From Marinomonas hwangdonensis (GTDB taxonomy: Bacteria; Pseudomonadota; Gammaproteobacteria; Pseudomonadales; Marinomonadaceae), in contig NZ_RIZG01000001.1 in assembly GCF_003721245.1 (NCBI RefSeq), positions 598,723-662,722 on the forward strand: a stretch of 64,000 bases of DNA, in the 5' to 3' direction. Positions 1 through 12,503 of the stretch are shown in pieces; position 1 is the stretch's first letter; every line of letters starts with the position of its first letter. The position numbers and the translations under genes were made by a program. The notes under the pieces were generated by a model. It ran no database searches. It was given only the letters and a program-made list of their open reading frames with translations, and was not told the origin of the DNA.

Positions 1-2
1 AA

Positions 3-911
<909 letters not shown>

Positions 912-985
912 TTAAGTGATTACCAAGCGCATGATGTTGTGTGCCTCTTTGCTTTAGAACAGCAAATAACCTTCTCTGTCTTTTT

Positions 986-1012
986 GCCCCGCCTTGTGCG
1001 GGGCTTTTTTTT
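986..1012 (+). terminator. Rho-independent terminator of fadA
   Basis: A perfect 7-bp GC stem (986-992 with 998-1004), a five-base loop and a run of eight T (1005-1012). It lies 75 bases after the fadA stop. Confidence 0.93.
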
Positions 1013-1107
1013 GCGCTGGTGTTTTGTGTCTTCTTGATCAATGATAAAGACCATTCAGTGCGTTCTCATTGGGCGTATCACAAGACATTTCTATAGAAGG
1101 CATTTTC

Positions 1108-2082
1108 ATGAAAGTAGCAATATTAGACGATTATCAAAATGTGGTGAAAGACCTTTCTTGTTTTCAACTGCTGCATGGCCATGAGGTGCAGGTGTTTAAT
1201 GAAACCTTTACCACTACAGAAGATTTAGTCGCTAACCTCAAAGACTTTGAGGTTCTTGTATTGATACGCGAGCGCACTGTGATTACGGAAGAACTACTCG
1301 CTCAATTGCCGAATTTAAAGCTGATTAGCCAAACAGGAAAAATCAGTAATCACATTGATGCCAAGCTTTGCCATAAGTACGGTGTGGCTGTGGCTGAGGG
1401 TGTGGGTTCACCTGTTGCTCCCTCTGAATTCTGCTGGGGGTTAATCATGTCAGCCAGTCGACATATTCCTGCTTACGTTACGCAATTTTCACAGGGCCAT
1501 TGGCAACAGTCTGGGGCGCTAGGATTAGGCCGAGTATTAAACGGCGCGGTGTTGGGGATTTGGGGCTACGGAAAAATTGGCCAACGTATTGCGCAATACG
1601 CCAAAGTTTTTGGCATGGAGGTGCTGGTTTGGGGCAGTGAAAGCTCTAGAGCATTGGCGCAAGAACACGGATTCTCAGCCGCACAAACCAAAGCCGAATT
1701 TTTTCAAAACGCGGATATTATCACACTACATTTGCGACTCAATGACGCCACCAAGGCCATAGTGACACAAGCGGATTTGGCGTTAATGAAAGCCGATTCT
1801 CTATTGGTGAACACCAGTCGTGCTGAGCTAATTGAAAACGGTGCCTTGTATCGTGAAATGTTGTCTAACCCAACAAAACAAGCAGCGATTGACGTGTTTG
1901 AATGTGAACCGGCTAATACCCATAACGAGCCATTATTGTCACTGCCCAATGTGCTGTGTACACCGCACATTGGTTATGTTGAAAAAGCCAGTTATGAATT
2001 GTATTTTAAAATCGCGTTTGAAAACGTGCTGGCTTTTGCTGCGGGTAACCCTCAAAACCTCGTCTTAATTAAGTTGCTATAA
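1108..2082 (+). CDS. D-2-hydroxyacid dehydrogenase family protein
   Basis: NAD(P)-dependent oxidoreductase of the phosphoglycerate/D-lactate dehydrogenase superfamily, probably cytoplasmic. The N-terminal half is the flavodoxin-like substrate domain. The nucleotide-binding domain carries GIWGYGKIGQRIA (GxGxxG) in mid-protein, and the catalytic set is visible further on: Arg in NTSRAEL, Glu in DVFECEP and His in CTPHIGYVE. I place the start at ATG 1108, because the protein then begins MKVAILDDYQN as is usual in the family and an AGAAGG stands 7 bases before it; the upstream in-frame extension from 1069 looks untranslated. The product is about 324 aa, close to the family length. The substrate cannot be told from sequence. 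Its stop is only four bases from that of the convergent deaminase gene. Confidence 0.88.
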   Translation: MKVAILDDYQNVVKDLSCFQLLHGHEVQVFNETFTTTEDLVANLKDFEVLVLIRERTVITEELLAQLPNLKLISQTGKISNHIDAKLCHKYGVAVAEGVGSPVAPSEFCWGLIMSASRHIPAYVTQFSQGHWQQSGALGLGRVLNGAVLGIWGYGKIGQRIAQYAKVFGMEVLVWGSESSRALAQEHGFSAAQTKAEFFQNADIITLHLRLNDATKAIVTQADLALMKADSLLVNTSRAELIENGALYREMLSNPTKQAAIDVFECEPANTHNEPLLSLPNVLCTPHIGYVEKASYELYFKIAFENVLAFAAGNPQNLVLIKLL

Positions 2083-2086
2083 GGTA

Positions 2087-3346
2087 TTAGTGATTTGGTG
2101 TTTGCGCAATCCAAGGTGGCGTCATCACGGTCGCCGGTTGGCGTTGCATGATGATTTCACCATGACGAACAGAGAGTAATACTTCACCTTGCTGGCGCAG
2201 CACGCTGTAGTCGTCGTGGCCTTCCAGTAGAATAAAGTTTGCTGCGTTGCCGACTTCTATTCCATATCCCTGCAAACACAGGGTGCGAGCACTGTTGTCG
2301 GTGATCATATCCAAAGCGCTGGCGTAGTCTTGATAGCCCATCATTTGGCAGATGTGCATAGCATAATCCAAGGTGCGCAGTAGTTTGCCGTTGCCAAGGG
2401 AATACCAAGGATCGAAGATAGAGTCTTGCCCTAGGCACACATTGATATTGGCTTCTCGTAATTCTTTGACCCGGGTAACACCGCGACGTTTAGGGTAAGT
2501 ATCAAAACGACCTTGCAAATGAATGCTTTCCGTCGGACACGAGATAAAGTTAATGCCGGAGTTTTTTAATAAACGAAACAGCTTAGAGCAATAGGCATTG
2601 TCATAAGAATGCATGGCGGTGGTATGGCTGGCGGTGACTTTTGGCCCCATATTGTGAAAAAGCGCTTCACAGGCTAGGAACTCTAAAAAGCGCGAATTGG
2701 GATCATCAATTTCATCGCAATGCACATCGACCAAGCGGTCATATTTTTTGGCGAGTTCTATGATGAGTTTGACGGATTTCTCACCCAATTCCCGAGTGTA
2801 TTCGAAATGGGGTATACCACCGACCACGTCGGCACCTATCTGTAAAGCTTCTTCCATGAGTTTTAAGCCATTTGGGTAAGACAGCATGCCGTCTTGCGGA
2901 AAGGCCACCACTTGCAAATCAATTTTATCTTTAAGTTCATCACGCAGCGCACACAGTGTACGAACGCCGATTAACGACGGGTCTGTGGTATCCGCATGGG
3001 TGCGAATAGCCTGTACGCCGTTCTGTACTAACAGTTCTATGGTGGACAATACTCGTCGACGAATGTCCGCTTCATTAAGCATGGGTTTACGTTGGCGCCA
3101 ACGTTCTATCCCTTCAAACAGAGTGCCACTTCGGTTCCATTCTGGCTCGCCAGCCGTGAGGGCGGCATCAAGGTGAATGTGTGGTTCGACAAAGGGTGCA
3201 CAGATTAGCTGCCCTTTAGCGTCAATCATTTTCTCTGTCGGTGAAAGTGTGTTTTCTTGTGTTTCAATTTTACTAAAACAACCTTCGGTAATATGAAGAG
3301 AAAACAACTCAGAGCGATGGCGTAAACGGGCATTGATAATCTGCAT
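2087..3346 (-). CDS. codA: CodA-family amidohydrolase (cytosine deaminase-like)
   Basis: Metal-dependent cyclic amidohydrolase (419 aa, E. coli CodA 427 aa) with clear end-to-end similarity to CodA as I recall it: VEPHIHLD, GTLFEGIERW, AFPQDGMLSYPNG, DVHCDEIDD, ASHTTAMHSY and IHLQGRFDTYPKRRG are all present. Metal ligands map to His56, His58, His209 and Asp308, and the catalytic Glu to Glu212 (E. coli numbering minus 5). Gln151, which contacts the base in E. coli, is kept. The loop that reads GHDDVFD in E. coli reads GQDSIFD here, so His312 is Gln and Asp314 is Ser. Asp314 is a specificity position, so the true substrate may not be cytosine. There is no codB permease beside it. A GAGGAG ribosome site precedes the ATG at 3346. 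Confidence 0.82.
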   Translation of the reverse strand: MQIINARLRHRSELFSLHITEGCFSKIETQENTLSPTEKMIDAKGQLICAPFVEPHIHLDAALTAGEPEWNRSGTLFEGIERWRQRKPMLNEADIRRRVLSTIELLVQNGVQAIRTHADTTDPSLIGVRTLCALRDELKDKIDLQVVAFPQDGMLSYPNGLKLMEEALQIGADVVGGIPHFEYTRELGEKSVKLIIELAKKYDRLVDVHCDEIDDPNSRFLEFLACEALFHNMGPKVTASHTTAMHSYDNAYCSKLFRLLKNSGINFISCPTESIHLQGRFDTYPKRRGVTRVKELREANINVCLGQDSIFDPWYSLGNGKLLRTLDYAMHICQMMGYQDYASALDMITDNSARTLCLQGYGIEVGNAANFILLEGHDDYSVLRQQGEVLLSVRHGEIIMQRQPATVMTPPWIAQTPNH

Positions 3347-3490
3347 GGTAACTCCTCAGTCATGGTGTGCTTCTATCATACTGGCATAAAGTGGCTGTGT
3401 ATTTCTGAATATAGGCGAGTTTTGCTGCTGAAAAGACGATAACGAATGAGTTTTTGCGATCAGGTCTATCGGATTGTTAGTTTTTATTTA

Positions 3491-3520
3491 TTGGTTTGTT
3501 TGGTTTTTTAAGTCTATAAC
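3491..3520 (+). promoter_or_regulatory. Possible katG promoter
   Basis: A TTGGTT (3491-3496) and TATAAC (3515-3520) separated by 18 bases resemble a sigma-70 promoter upstream of katG. The region is AT-rich, so the match is suggestive only. I could not recognise an OxyR site with confidence. Confidence 0.3.
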
Positions 3521-3549
3521 TATTACAACGAAAAAGATTTAGGCAATAA

Positions 3550-5784
<2,235 letters not shown>

Positions 5785-5826
5785 TCGAGACTGATTTTAA
5801 AAAGACGCGATTCGCTAAGCTCTATC

Positions 5827-5859
5827 AACCCCGCATTCGTGAGGATAGCGGGGTTTTTT
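5827..5859 (+). terminator. Terminator of katG
   Basis: An 8-bp stem (5827-5834 with 5848-5855, AACCCCGC and its complement), a 13-base loop and six T (5854-5859). Confidence 0.9.
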
Positions 5860-6033
5860 GTTGTCTTTTTTCACGAGCCGCATGGTCATTGGCGCTGGCA
5901 CTTTATAACTTGCTGTTATAAGATCGCCAAAATTTTGATGTCTAAATAGATGATAAATGTTTTGTCATTTTTTTGATTAAAATAGTCTACTCTAGATTAA
6001 ATCGGTTTAAAGAAATAATTAAGGTTAAACAGA

Positions 6034-7933
6034 ATGAAAGTATCCCATAAGGTCGTGCTATGCGCGTCGATAGTTGTGGCCTTGGCCTTCAGCGCTTATT
6101 CTTGGCCTTCAGCGCTTACTCTTGGCTGCAATACAGTAATGTAAGGGCCGCCTTGTACGAAAACACCGTTACCAGCACACAAGAAAGCAGTAAAGCGCTG
6201 GCTTTTCAGGTCAATAATTGGTTAAAAGGCAAAATGGATTTGATTGAATCCATTTCTCAAACCGTGGATGCTGATTTCAGTCCTGTAATGGTGCAAAAAG
6301 CCTTTGATCTGCCCATCTACGAAAAAGAATTTCTGTTGCTGTTCGGTGGTTTAGAGAGTGACGGCACTCGATTCACCAATGACCCCAATTGGAATCCACC
6401 AGGTTGGGATGCGCGAAAACGCCCTTGGTATCCTCTAGGTCAACAGCACAAACAAGCCGTATTAACCGAGCCTTATGTATCAACAGAAGGTGATATTCTT
6501 ATTTCGGTTATTGCGGATCTGTCAGACAAAGGCCAATTCAAAGGTGCCTTTGGTGGAGATTTGAGTCTTAACGTCGTGTCTGATGCCGTCAATGCACTCA
6601 CCTTCAATGATACGGGCTACGCGTTTTTATTAAATAAAACCGGTAAGATTATTAGTCATCCTAATGCAGACTTGAATGGTAAACCAGTATCAGATTTATT
6701 GACAAAGACGTTTTCAACATCTGATACTGGGTTAGTTGAAAACCAGCTTAAAGATGGCACTTCCGTCCTTGTTTCTTTTAGTCCTCTTACTGGACTTTAC
6801 GGTGCAGATTGGTACGTGGGCGTGGTGCTTGATGAACATAAACTTTTTGCTAGTGTGCGAGAGTTTGGTTGGATTGCCGCCATCAGTACCTTGATCGCCT
6901 CCATGTTAGTGTCCTTAGTCTTGTGTCTGGTGATCACTCGATTATTGGAACCACTACGTGCACTCTACGACTCGCTTAAAGAGATTAATGGTGGTGAGGG
7001 CGACCTGACCAAGCGTTTAGCCATTGTCAGTAATGACGAGTTTGGCGCTGTATCGCAAGAGTTCAATAAGTTTGTAGATTACTTGCAGCACCTTATTAAA
7101 GAAGTGAAAGGGCGCTCGCTGCGTGTTCGTGAAAATACGGATAAAACTTCTTTGTCATCGGCACGATCTTCTGCAGAACTTTATACTCAAGTAAGTGAAC
7201 TTGAGTAGCTTGCCACGGCCATGCATGAAATGTCCGCTACCGCACATGATGTTGCCGATAACGCACAAACCGCTGCTAGCCGCGCGAATCAAGCGGATCT
7301 TTCGGCTAAAGACGGAGAGGCTATTGTCGAGAAAACCACCGCGTCTATTGCTCAGTTGACTGAGAAATGGGTGGCGTGGTCAACACCATCAATGAACTGG
7401 TTACTTACAGCAATAATATCGAGTCAATATTGACGGTCATTACGGATATTGCCGATCAAACTAACCTGCTGGCATTGAACGCGGCCATTGAGGCAGCCCG
7501 TGCGGGTGAGCAAGGTCGAGGCTTTGCGGTTGTTGCTGATGAAGTCCGTACTTTGGCGTCAAAAACGCAAGAATCGACGGATCAGATACGCAAAACCATT
7601 CAACAGCTACAAACGGGTGTGAGAGGGGCGGAAAAACTGATTCTAGAAAGCAGAGAAAGCGCTAACGAAACACAACAAATCGCTAACAAGGCGAAAGAGT
7701 CTTTAAGTGCGATCCGACTGAGCATTAATGAAATCAATGACATGACGGTTCAAATTGCGGCCGCTGCAGAAGAGCAGAGCGCAACGTCTAACGAGATTAA
7801 TCGCAACACAACCAATATTCGTGATATCAGCCAGTCTGTTTCTAATTCAGCGAAAGAGCAATCTGCACTTTGTGAGACCATGGTGGAAATCACCACAGAG
7901 CAAGGCAAAGCGTTGGATAAGTTTAAGGTGTAA
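6034..7933 (+). pseudogene. Methyl-accepting chemotaxis protein, inactivated by three lesions
   Basis: Pieced together, the reading gives a normal chemoreceptor: N-terminal membrane segment, periplasmic Cache-type sensor (GYAFLLNKTGKIISHPN), a second membrane segment near 6880-6950, a HAMP region (GGEGDLTKRL), and the conserved signalling tip ([29 protein letters not shown], quoted here only as landmarks [15 protein letters not shown] and FAVVADEVR). Three lesions break it. A 20-bp tandem duplication at 6081-6120 shifts the frame inside the first membrane helix; a stop TAG at 7206-7208 stands where Gln (CAG) is expected; and a one-base loss in the A-run near 7363-7367 shifts the frame again. 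Removing one 20-bp copy restores MKVSHKVVLCASIVV...SAYSWLQYSN exactly in frame. The gene was probably a sensor for a small molecule; the ligand is unknown. Confidence 0.9.
6081..6120 (+). repeat. 20-bp tandem duplication in the chemoreceptor gene
   Basis: Units 6081-6100 and 6101-6120 are identical except at the 19th base (T at 6099, C at 6119). A partial third copy (CTTGGC) follows at 6121. Since 20 is not a multiple of three, the duplication causes the first frameshift. Confidence 0.95.
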
Positions 7934-7990
7934 GCTTGAGGTTTCGAGTTAAATCGACAGTTGAAAACTGAGAAACATCGAGAATGTATC

Positions 7991-8027
7991 AACAGGCAAG
8001 ATCGTCATGATCTTGCCTGTTTTTTTT
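7991..8027 (+). terminator. Terminator after the chemoreceptor pseudogene
   Basis: A perfect 13-bp stem (7991-8003 with 8009-8021), a five-base loop and a run of eight T. It points away from the pseudogene and sits just before the convergent iolR. Confidence 0.93.
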
Positions 8028-8030
8028 GAA

Positions 8031-8891
8031 TTAATGCTTCCAGTCAATTTGTTTTGTATCGCCTATACCGCCTTCGCTGTTCAGTCGATAGGCCAATGCG
8101 ACCAATAACGTCTGCGCCAGTGTCATTGAGGAAGTCAGAGAACGAAACCCCATTACCTCCGCTTCTTTCACATCAAAATAGACGTCAGCAAGGGCCGCTA
8201 ATGGGCTTATTTTACTGTCAGTGATGGCAATGACCTTAGCGCCCGCTTTGAGCGCATATTCACTGACACTGACGGTTTCTTTCGCGTAGGGGCTGAATGT
8301 TGTGGCAATAATGACATCGTTTTTTCGTATATTACTGGCTTGTTCAACCAACATGCCTCCACCACCATCGATTAGGTGCGTTGTCTTATTCAAATGCCGT
8401 AGGCTGTAAGCAAAGTAGCTTGAAATAGGGTAGGCACGGCGTAGTCCAATGAGATAAATATTTTGCGCGTTTTCAAGTAAATCAACGGCTTTATTAAGCA
8501 TCTCTAGCGAAAAATGATGAGTCATATTGTTCATTGAAGAGGCGTTTCCACTGCTGAATTCCTCTAAAATGTAAGACGCATCAATGCGATTACTGGACGA
8601 GTTTTTGCTAAGTTTAACACGCTCACTGTAGTTAGATGTTTGCTCAACGAGGGCGTTGCGAAACACGTTCTGCATTTCGCTAAAACCGTTGTATTCGAAA
8701 GCGGCCGCAAATCGGACTAATGTAGAGGGCGGGACATCGCATTGTTCGGCAAGACTGGCAACCGTCTCAAGGGCGACAGTATTGGGGTGCTCTAATAAAA
8801 ACCGAGCTACTTGCTGTAATCGCTTACTTAAACTGTCGTAGTTGCGACTGATGGCTTGCTGTAATTGTTCAAGAGTAGAAGGTGCGCCCAA
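8031..8891 (-). CDS. iolR: RpiR/SIS-family regulator, probable inositol repressor IolR
   Basis: An N-terminal helix-turn-helix of the RpiR type (SLAEQCDVPPSTLVRFAAA) is followed by a SIS sugar-phosphate binding domain (ENAQNIYLIGLRRAYPIS, VIATTFSPYAKETV, AGAKVIAITDS). In many proteobacteria the inositol operon is controlled by such a protein, which senses a phosphorylated inositol intermediate; the position beside the iol genes supports that role here. I choose the TTG at 8891 as start: AAGGAG lies seven bases before it, and the protein then begins MGAPSTLEQLQQAISRNYD, about 286 aa. The ATG at 8939 adds 16 residues but has no ribosome site. It lies downstream of the binding-protein gene on the same strand and may be co-transcribed with it. 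Confidence 0.88.
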   Translation of the reverse strand: MGAPSTLEQLQQAISRNYDSLSKRLQQVARFLLEHPNTVALETVASLAEQCDVPPSTLVRFAAAFEYNGFSEMQNVFRNALVEQTSNYSERVKLSKNSSSNRIDASYILEEFSSGNASSMNNMTHHFSLEMLNKAVDLLENAQNIYLIGLRRAYPISSYFAYSLRHLNKTTHLIDGGGGMLVEQASNIRKNDVIIATTFSPYAKETVSVSEYALKAGAKVIAITDSKISPLAALADVYFDVKEAEVMGFRSLTSSMTLAQTLLVALAYRLNSEGGIGDTKQIDWKH

Positions 8892-9051
8892 AAACTGACT
8901 CCTTAAGCGAAAGAATAGAGTGTGATTAACTTGTTGCATTATAGCGTTTTATCGACGAAAAAACCGTTCCTTCCGCGCCAATATCAGTATTGACTAATAA
9001 TGTTCAGTGACTGACGAATAGGATAAAAAATATAAAACTGAAAAGTGGAGT

Positions 9052-9086
9052 GCTCCCCCCATAAAATTTCTTTTAAAGAGGGGAGC
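9052..9086 (-). other. Hairpin between the binding-protein gene and iolR
   Basis: A 7-bp GC stem (GCTCCCC 9052-9058 with GGGGAGC 9080-9086) lies 29 bases after the stop of the binding-protein gene, with no immediate T-run on either strand. It may be a weak terminator or an mRNA-stabilising end that gives the binding protein more transcript than iolR. Confidence 0.55.
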
Positions 9087-9114
9087 GGCTCGTTTTGGGT
9101 TGAACTAAATCAAA

Positions 9115-10074
9115 TTAACGGAATTCTCCTGCGTATTGTTCAACAAGTTCGATATTGTCTTTTGTGATAAACCCAGGCCCAGAGTTGACGTTGTTACTAG
9201 GAATCAACCCATAACGCGAATACAGTGTTAGGAAGCTAACAGGCAGATACCCTTGCAGATAGGGCTGCTGGTCGATGGCAAAATCGATCGTGCCTTCTTT
9301 AATCGCAGCGGATATTTCGCTACTCAAATCAAAGGTGCCAAAATAGATATCATTCAGGTTTCTATTTTTTGATAAAGCACGCAGAGTTGGGTGTGCTGAG
9401 GTTGGGCCTAGCGCTAAGATAGCATCTGTATTTGGGTTTCTTCTAAGATAGGCCGACACTTTCGTTTCTACATCGGTTGGGTCAGCACCCGCATCTATCA
9501 TTTGGCTACCCAACTCAATGCCGAGTCCTTTTGCAAAGCCCATACAGCGCTCAACAGACGCCGGGTTTGTAATGTAATGGTTAACGCAAAGAAAGGATTT
9601 AACGCCTTCTTTTTTGGCGCGCTCACCTGCACCAAGACCCGCTGCAAATTCAGGCTGACCAATGTGCATCAGAGCACCCAGTGCTTTGGACTGCATCTCG
9701 GTGCCTGAGTTCATGGTAATAAAGGGTATGCCTCTCAACCTTGCTTTTTCTAACGGTCCTTCTAGCGTATCAAAGTCTGCGATAGACAGTATGATGCCGT
9801 TTGGATTCGTGGCAACCGCTTGTTCAACGATTCGAGCCATGTCAGCCAAATCCCCCGTTGGAGGGTTGCGATATTCCACGGTGACTTTCATGTCGTCACT
9901 CGCATGTTTTACCGCGTTTTTTATGACGTTCCACCAAGAGTCTGAGTCTGGTGCATGGGAAATAAACACGAAACGTTCATTTTCTGCATGAGCCGTTGTT
10001 GCAATCGACATAGCGCCGAGAGTGGCTGCGCCCGCCACAAGTACCGCCGTGCTTTTTTGTAAAAACTTTTTCAT
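9115..10074 (-). CDS. Periplasmic sugar-binding protein, probable inositol ABC transporter component
   Basis: A 319-aa type-I periplasmic binding protein (RbsB/Peripla_BP_4 class). The first 30 residues are a standard Sec signal peptide (KKFLQKSTAVLVAGAA, cleavage expected after AHA). The mature protein shows the usual pattern RFVFISHAPDSDSWWNVI, a GIILSIADFDTLEGPL hinge region and AILALGPTSAHPTL. It is transcribed away from the permease and ATPase genes that must be its partners, across a shared control region. Context points to myo-inositol or a related cyclitol as ligand; sequence alone shows only a sugar-type ligand. Confidence 0.88.
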   Translation of the reverse strand: MKKFLQKSTAVLVAGAATLGAMSIATTAHAENERFVFISHAPDSDSWWNVIKNAVKHASDDMKVTVEYRNPPTGDLADMARIVEQAVATNPNGIILSIADFDTLEGPLEKARLRGIPFITMNSGTEMQSKALGALMHIGQPEFAAGLGAGERAKKEGVKSFLCVNHYITNPASVERCMGFAKGLGIELGSQMIDAGADPTDVETKVSAYLRRNPNTDAILALGPTSAHPTLRALSKNRNLNDIYFGTFDLSSEISAAIKEGTIDFAIDQQPYLQGYLPVSFLTLYSRYGLIPSNNVNSGPGFITKDNIELVEQYAGEFR

Positions 10075-10434
10075 TCAAACTATCTCCGCTACCGTTCGTT
10101 ATTGTTGTTATTACTTACTTTGGATTTAGTAGTTACCCCTTCTGATCTATTTATGAACAGAATTGACCTGATAATAGAATGAATATTTCATAATTGCAAA
10201 TTTTTGAAATATTTAGTTTTATCTGGTTTTTTTCTATTTAAGTAATTGTTTTTAAATAGAAAATTTATTTTATTGAGGTTTATTTTGTTTGTTTAAGAAA
10301 AAAATAAAAAAATATTCGTTTTATCTGTTGAAAAAAATGAAACATTTATTCTATTATGATTTCATTGTTGAAACGATGTGTTGAGAAAAATCAGCTGCAT
10401 AAAATAAATATAATAATTCAGAAGGTGAGGTGTT
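10075..10434. promoter_or_regulatory. Divergent control region of the inositol locus
   Basis: This is 360 bases of very AT-rich DNA between the binding-protein gene (minus) and the permease gene (plus). It must hold promoters for both directions. Visible structure: a 13-bp near-palindrome at 10179-10191; a 9-bp inverted repeat AATATTTCA / TGAAATATT (10182-10190 and 10205-10213); and further TTTCA/TGAAA half-sites at about 10335-10375. No open reading frame of note. Confidence 0.75.
10179..10191. promoter_or_regulatory. Candidate IolR operator ATGAATATTTCAT
   Basis: A 13-bp near-palindrome (ATGAA/TTCAT arms around TAT). The same 13 bases recur upstream of the FucP-type transporter at 23600-23612. 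A diverged second copy, TTGAAATATTTAG, overlaps 10204-10216. Assignment to IolR is inferred from position. Confidence 0.5.
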
Positions 10435-11643
10435 ATGACAAATCCAACCCAATCAATCCAAGGTTCGCGTTCAATGGATGAGGTACCGAAAGCGGATGGT
10501 GTAACGAAAGCAGATAGTGCCAGAAAACCAGACAGTATGGTTAACGTTGCACCTGCTGCCGATGAACGGGTTCGAAAGGTATCCGCTTGGAAAAGAATGT
10601 TGCATCGTCCCGAGCTTGGGGCATTGTCTGGTGCAGTATTGGTGTTTGTCTTTTTCTTTTTGACCGCAGGCGACTCTGGCATGTTTGCGTCTGATGGCAT
10701 CATGAACTGGACAACGGTCTCTGCCCAGTTGGGACTCATTGCGATCAGTGCCTGTCTGTTAATGATTGCGGGTGAGTTTGATTTGTCCATTGGTTCTATG
10801 ATTGGTTTTGCTGGCATGATGATGACCATCCCCGCTGTGTATTGGGGGTGGCCGGTGTGGCTTGCTATATTGTTTGCTTTCACAGGTGCCATGTTCATTG
10901 GTTACTTGATTGGCTATATCGTCGTTAAAACCGGCTTACCTTCTTTTATTGTGAGTCTTGCGTTCTTGTTTATTTTGCGAGGACTCACCATTGCCCTGTC
11001 AATTCTGTTTACCAATCGAACCATAGTGAGCGGTGTGAACAACTATTCTGAAGGGGATTGGCTTGCCGCTGCCTTTGGCGGAACGATAGGGAATGGTTTT
11101 TTTGTCTGGTTAGCCGATATGGGCATTATTAGCAGTTATAACGACGGTACACCTATTGTTACTGGCGTACCTATGGTTATTGTTTGGTGTTTTTTACTTG
11201 CCGTCATTTCTAGCTGGGTTCTATTGCGCACAAAATACGGTAACTGGATTTTTGCGACGGGAGGCGACAGCAAAGCGGCTCGCAACGTAGGGGTTCCTGT
11301 CGATAAAGTGAAAATTTCTTTGTTCATGTTTACCGCGTTCACGGCCACTGTGTATGCCGCCTGCCAGGTGTTTGAATTTGGATCTGCCTCCGCTGATCGC
11401 GGTGTTTTAAAAGAGTTTGAAGCCATTATTGCGGTTGTTATTGGTGGTGCTTTGCTAACTGGCGGATACGGCTCTGTGATCGGTGCTTGTCTTGGCGCCT
11501 TGATTTTTGGTGTCGTACAAATGGGCATATTCTTTACCGGTATTGATTCAGATTGGTTCCGCGTCTTTTTGGGCTCCATGTTGTTAATCGCGGTTTTGTT
11601 CAACAACTACATTCGTAAAAAAGTAACCGAAGCAAAGCATTAG
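10435..11643 (+). CDS. ABC transporter permease, RbsC family, probable inositol uptake
   Basis: A 402-aa integral membrane protein of the BPD_transp_2 (ribose/sugar) class. About 50 hydrophilic residues precede the first membrane helix (GALSGAVLVFVFFFLTAG); many helices follow, with the family signatures GEFDLSIGSMIGFAG and GGALLTGGYGSVIGACLGAL. It should form the membrane channel for the divergent binding protein and the ATPase encoded next. GAAGGTGAGG precedes the ATG. First gene of the long plus-strand unit. The N-terminal hydrophilic extension is somewhat long for the family, but I see no better start. Confidence 0.9.
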   Translation: MTNPTQSIQGSRSMDEVPKADGVTKADSARKPDSMVNVAPAADERVRKVSAWKRMLHRPELGALSGAVLVFVFFFLTAGDSGMFASDGIMNWTTVSAQLGLIAISACLLMIAGEFDLSIGSMIGFAGMMMTIPAVYWGWPVWLAILFAFTGAMFIGYLIGYIVVKTGLPSFIVSLAFLFILRGLTIALSILFTNRTIVSGVNNYSEGDWLAAAFGGTIGNGFFVWLADMGIISSYNDGTPIVTGVPMVIVWCFLLAVISSWVLLRTKYGNWIFATGGDSKAARNVGVPVDKVKISLFMFTAFTATVYAACQVFEFGSASADRGVLKEFEAIIAVVIGGALLTGGYGSVIGACLGALIFGVVQMGIFFTGIDSDWFRVFLGSMLLIAVLFNNYIRKKVTEAKH

Positions 11644-11694
11644 GCTGTGTTTCCAACAAAACTTACTTTTTAGCCAGAGAATTTGGAGAATAAA

Positions 11695-12492
11695 ATGAGC
11701 GAATTTGTTATCGAATTGAAAAATGTGAGCCGTTATTTTGGTTCAGTAATCGCCCTAAAAGACATCAACATGAAGGTCAAGTTAGGTGAGGTGCATTGTT
11801 TGTTAGGTGACAACGGTGCCGGAAAATCCACCTTGATTAAAACCCTAGCTGGTGTGCACGCCCCAAGTGAAGGGGAATATTATCTAGACGGCGAGCCGGT
11901 GGTGTTTAAATCCCCCGTCCAAGCATTGGATGCAGGCATAGCGACTGTGTACCAAGATCTTGCTTTAGTGCCGTTAATGAGTGTGACACGAAACTTTTTT
12001 ATGGGCCGTGAAATAACCAAAGGCCGAGGCATTTTTCAACGCTTTGATATTGAAAAAGCCAATCAAATTGCCCAGGCGGGTATGGCGGAAATGGGCATTC
12101 ATGTGCGTGACCCTTCTCAAGCCATTGGCACCATGTCTGGTGGTGAAAAACAATGTTTGGCCATTGCCCGTGCGATTCATTTTGGTGCCAAGGTATTGAT
12201 CCTAGATGAACCCACCGCAGCACTTGGGGTAAAGCAATCGGCCAACGTACTGAAAGTCGTGGCGAAAGCCAAGGCAAGAGGATTGGCGGTGATCTTGATT
12301 ACCCATAACGTTCATCATGCGTATCCGATCGCTGATCGCTTTACCTTGTTAAACCGAGGTCAAAGTCTGGGTTCTTTTATGAAGTCTGAAGTCAGCCGCG
12401 AAGATGTGTTGGAAATGATGGCGGGCGGTCAAGAACTGGATGAATTAACCGCTGAGCTAGAAGAATTTAGCCGTTTGGATGCTACCGCATAA
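11695..12492 (+). CDS. ABC transporter ATP-binding protein, probable inositol uptake
   Basis: A single nucleotide-binding domain of 265 aa: Walker [10 protein letters not shown], signature [14 protein letters not shown], Walker [12 protein letters not shown] and H-loop ITHNVHHA. Many sugar ATPases of this family (RbsA/MglA) carry two such domains in about 500 aa; this one has one, as in FrcA-type proteins, so it should act as a homodimer. I use ATG 11695, with GGAG 7 bases before it; an upstream TTG at 11683 is unnecessary. It lies 51 bases after the permease gene and 11 before the oxidoreductase gene, in the same operon. Confidence 0.92.
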   Translation: MSEFVIELKNVSRYFGSVIALKDINMKVKLGEVHCLLGDNGAGKSTLIKTLAGVHAPSEGEYYLDGEPVVFKSPVQALDAGIATVYQDLALVPLMSVTRNFFMGREITKGRGIFQRFDIEKANQIAQAGMAEMGIHVRDPSQAIGTMSGGEKQCLAIARAIHFGAKVLILDEPTAALGVKQSANVLKVVAKAKARGLAVILITHNVHHAYPIADRFTLLNRGQSLGSFMKSEVSREDVLEMMAGGQELDELTAELEEFSRLDATA

Positions 12493-12503
12493 GGAGCGCC
12501 ACT

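Noticed and set aside
7221..7433. 70-codon frame as a separate small protein
   Set aside because: It is a middle fragment of the chemoreceptor pseudogene between the TAG stop and the one-base frameshift.
10435..10898. Minus-strand 178-codon frame over the permease gene
   Set aside because: The plus strand encodes a clear RbsC-family permease; the opposite frame has no recognisable features.
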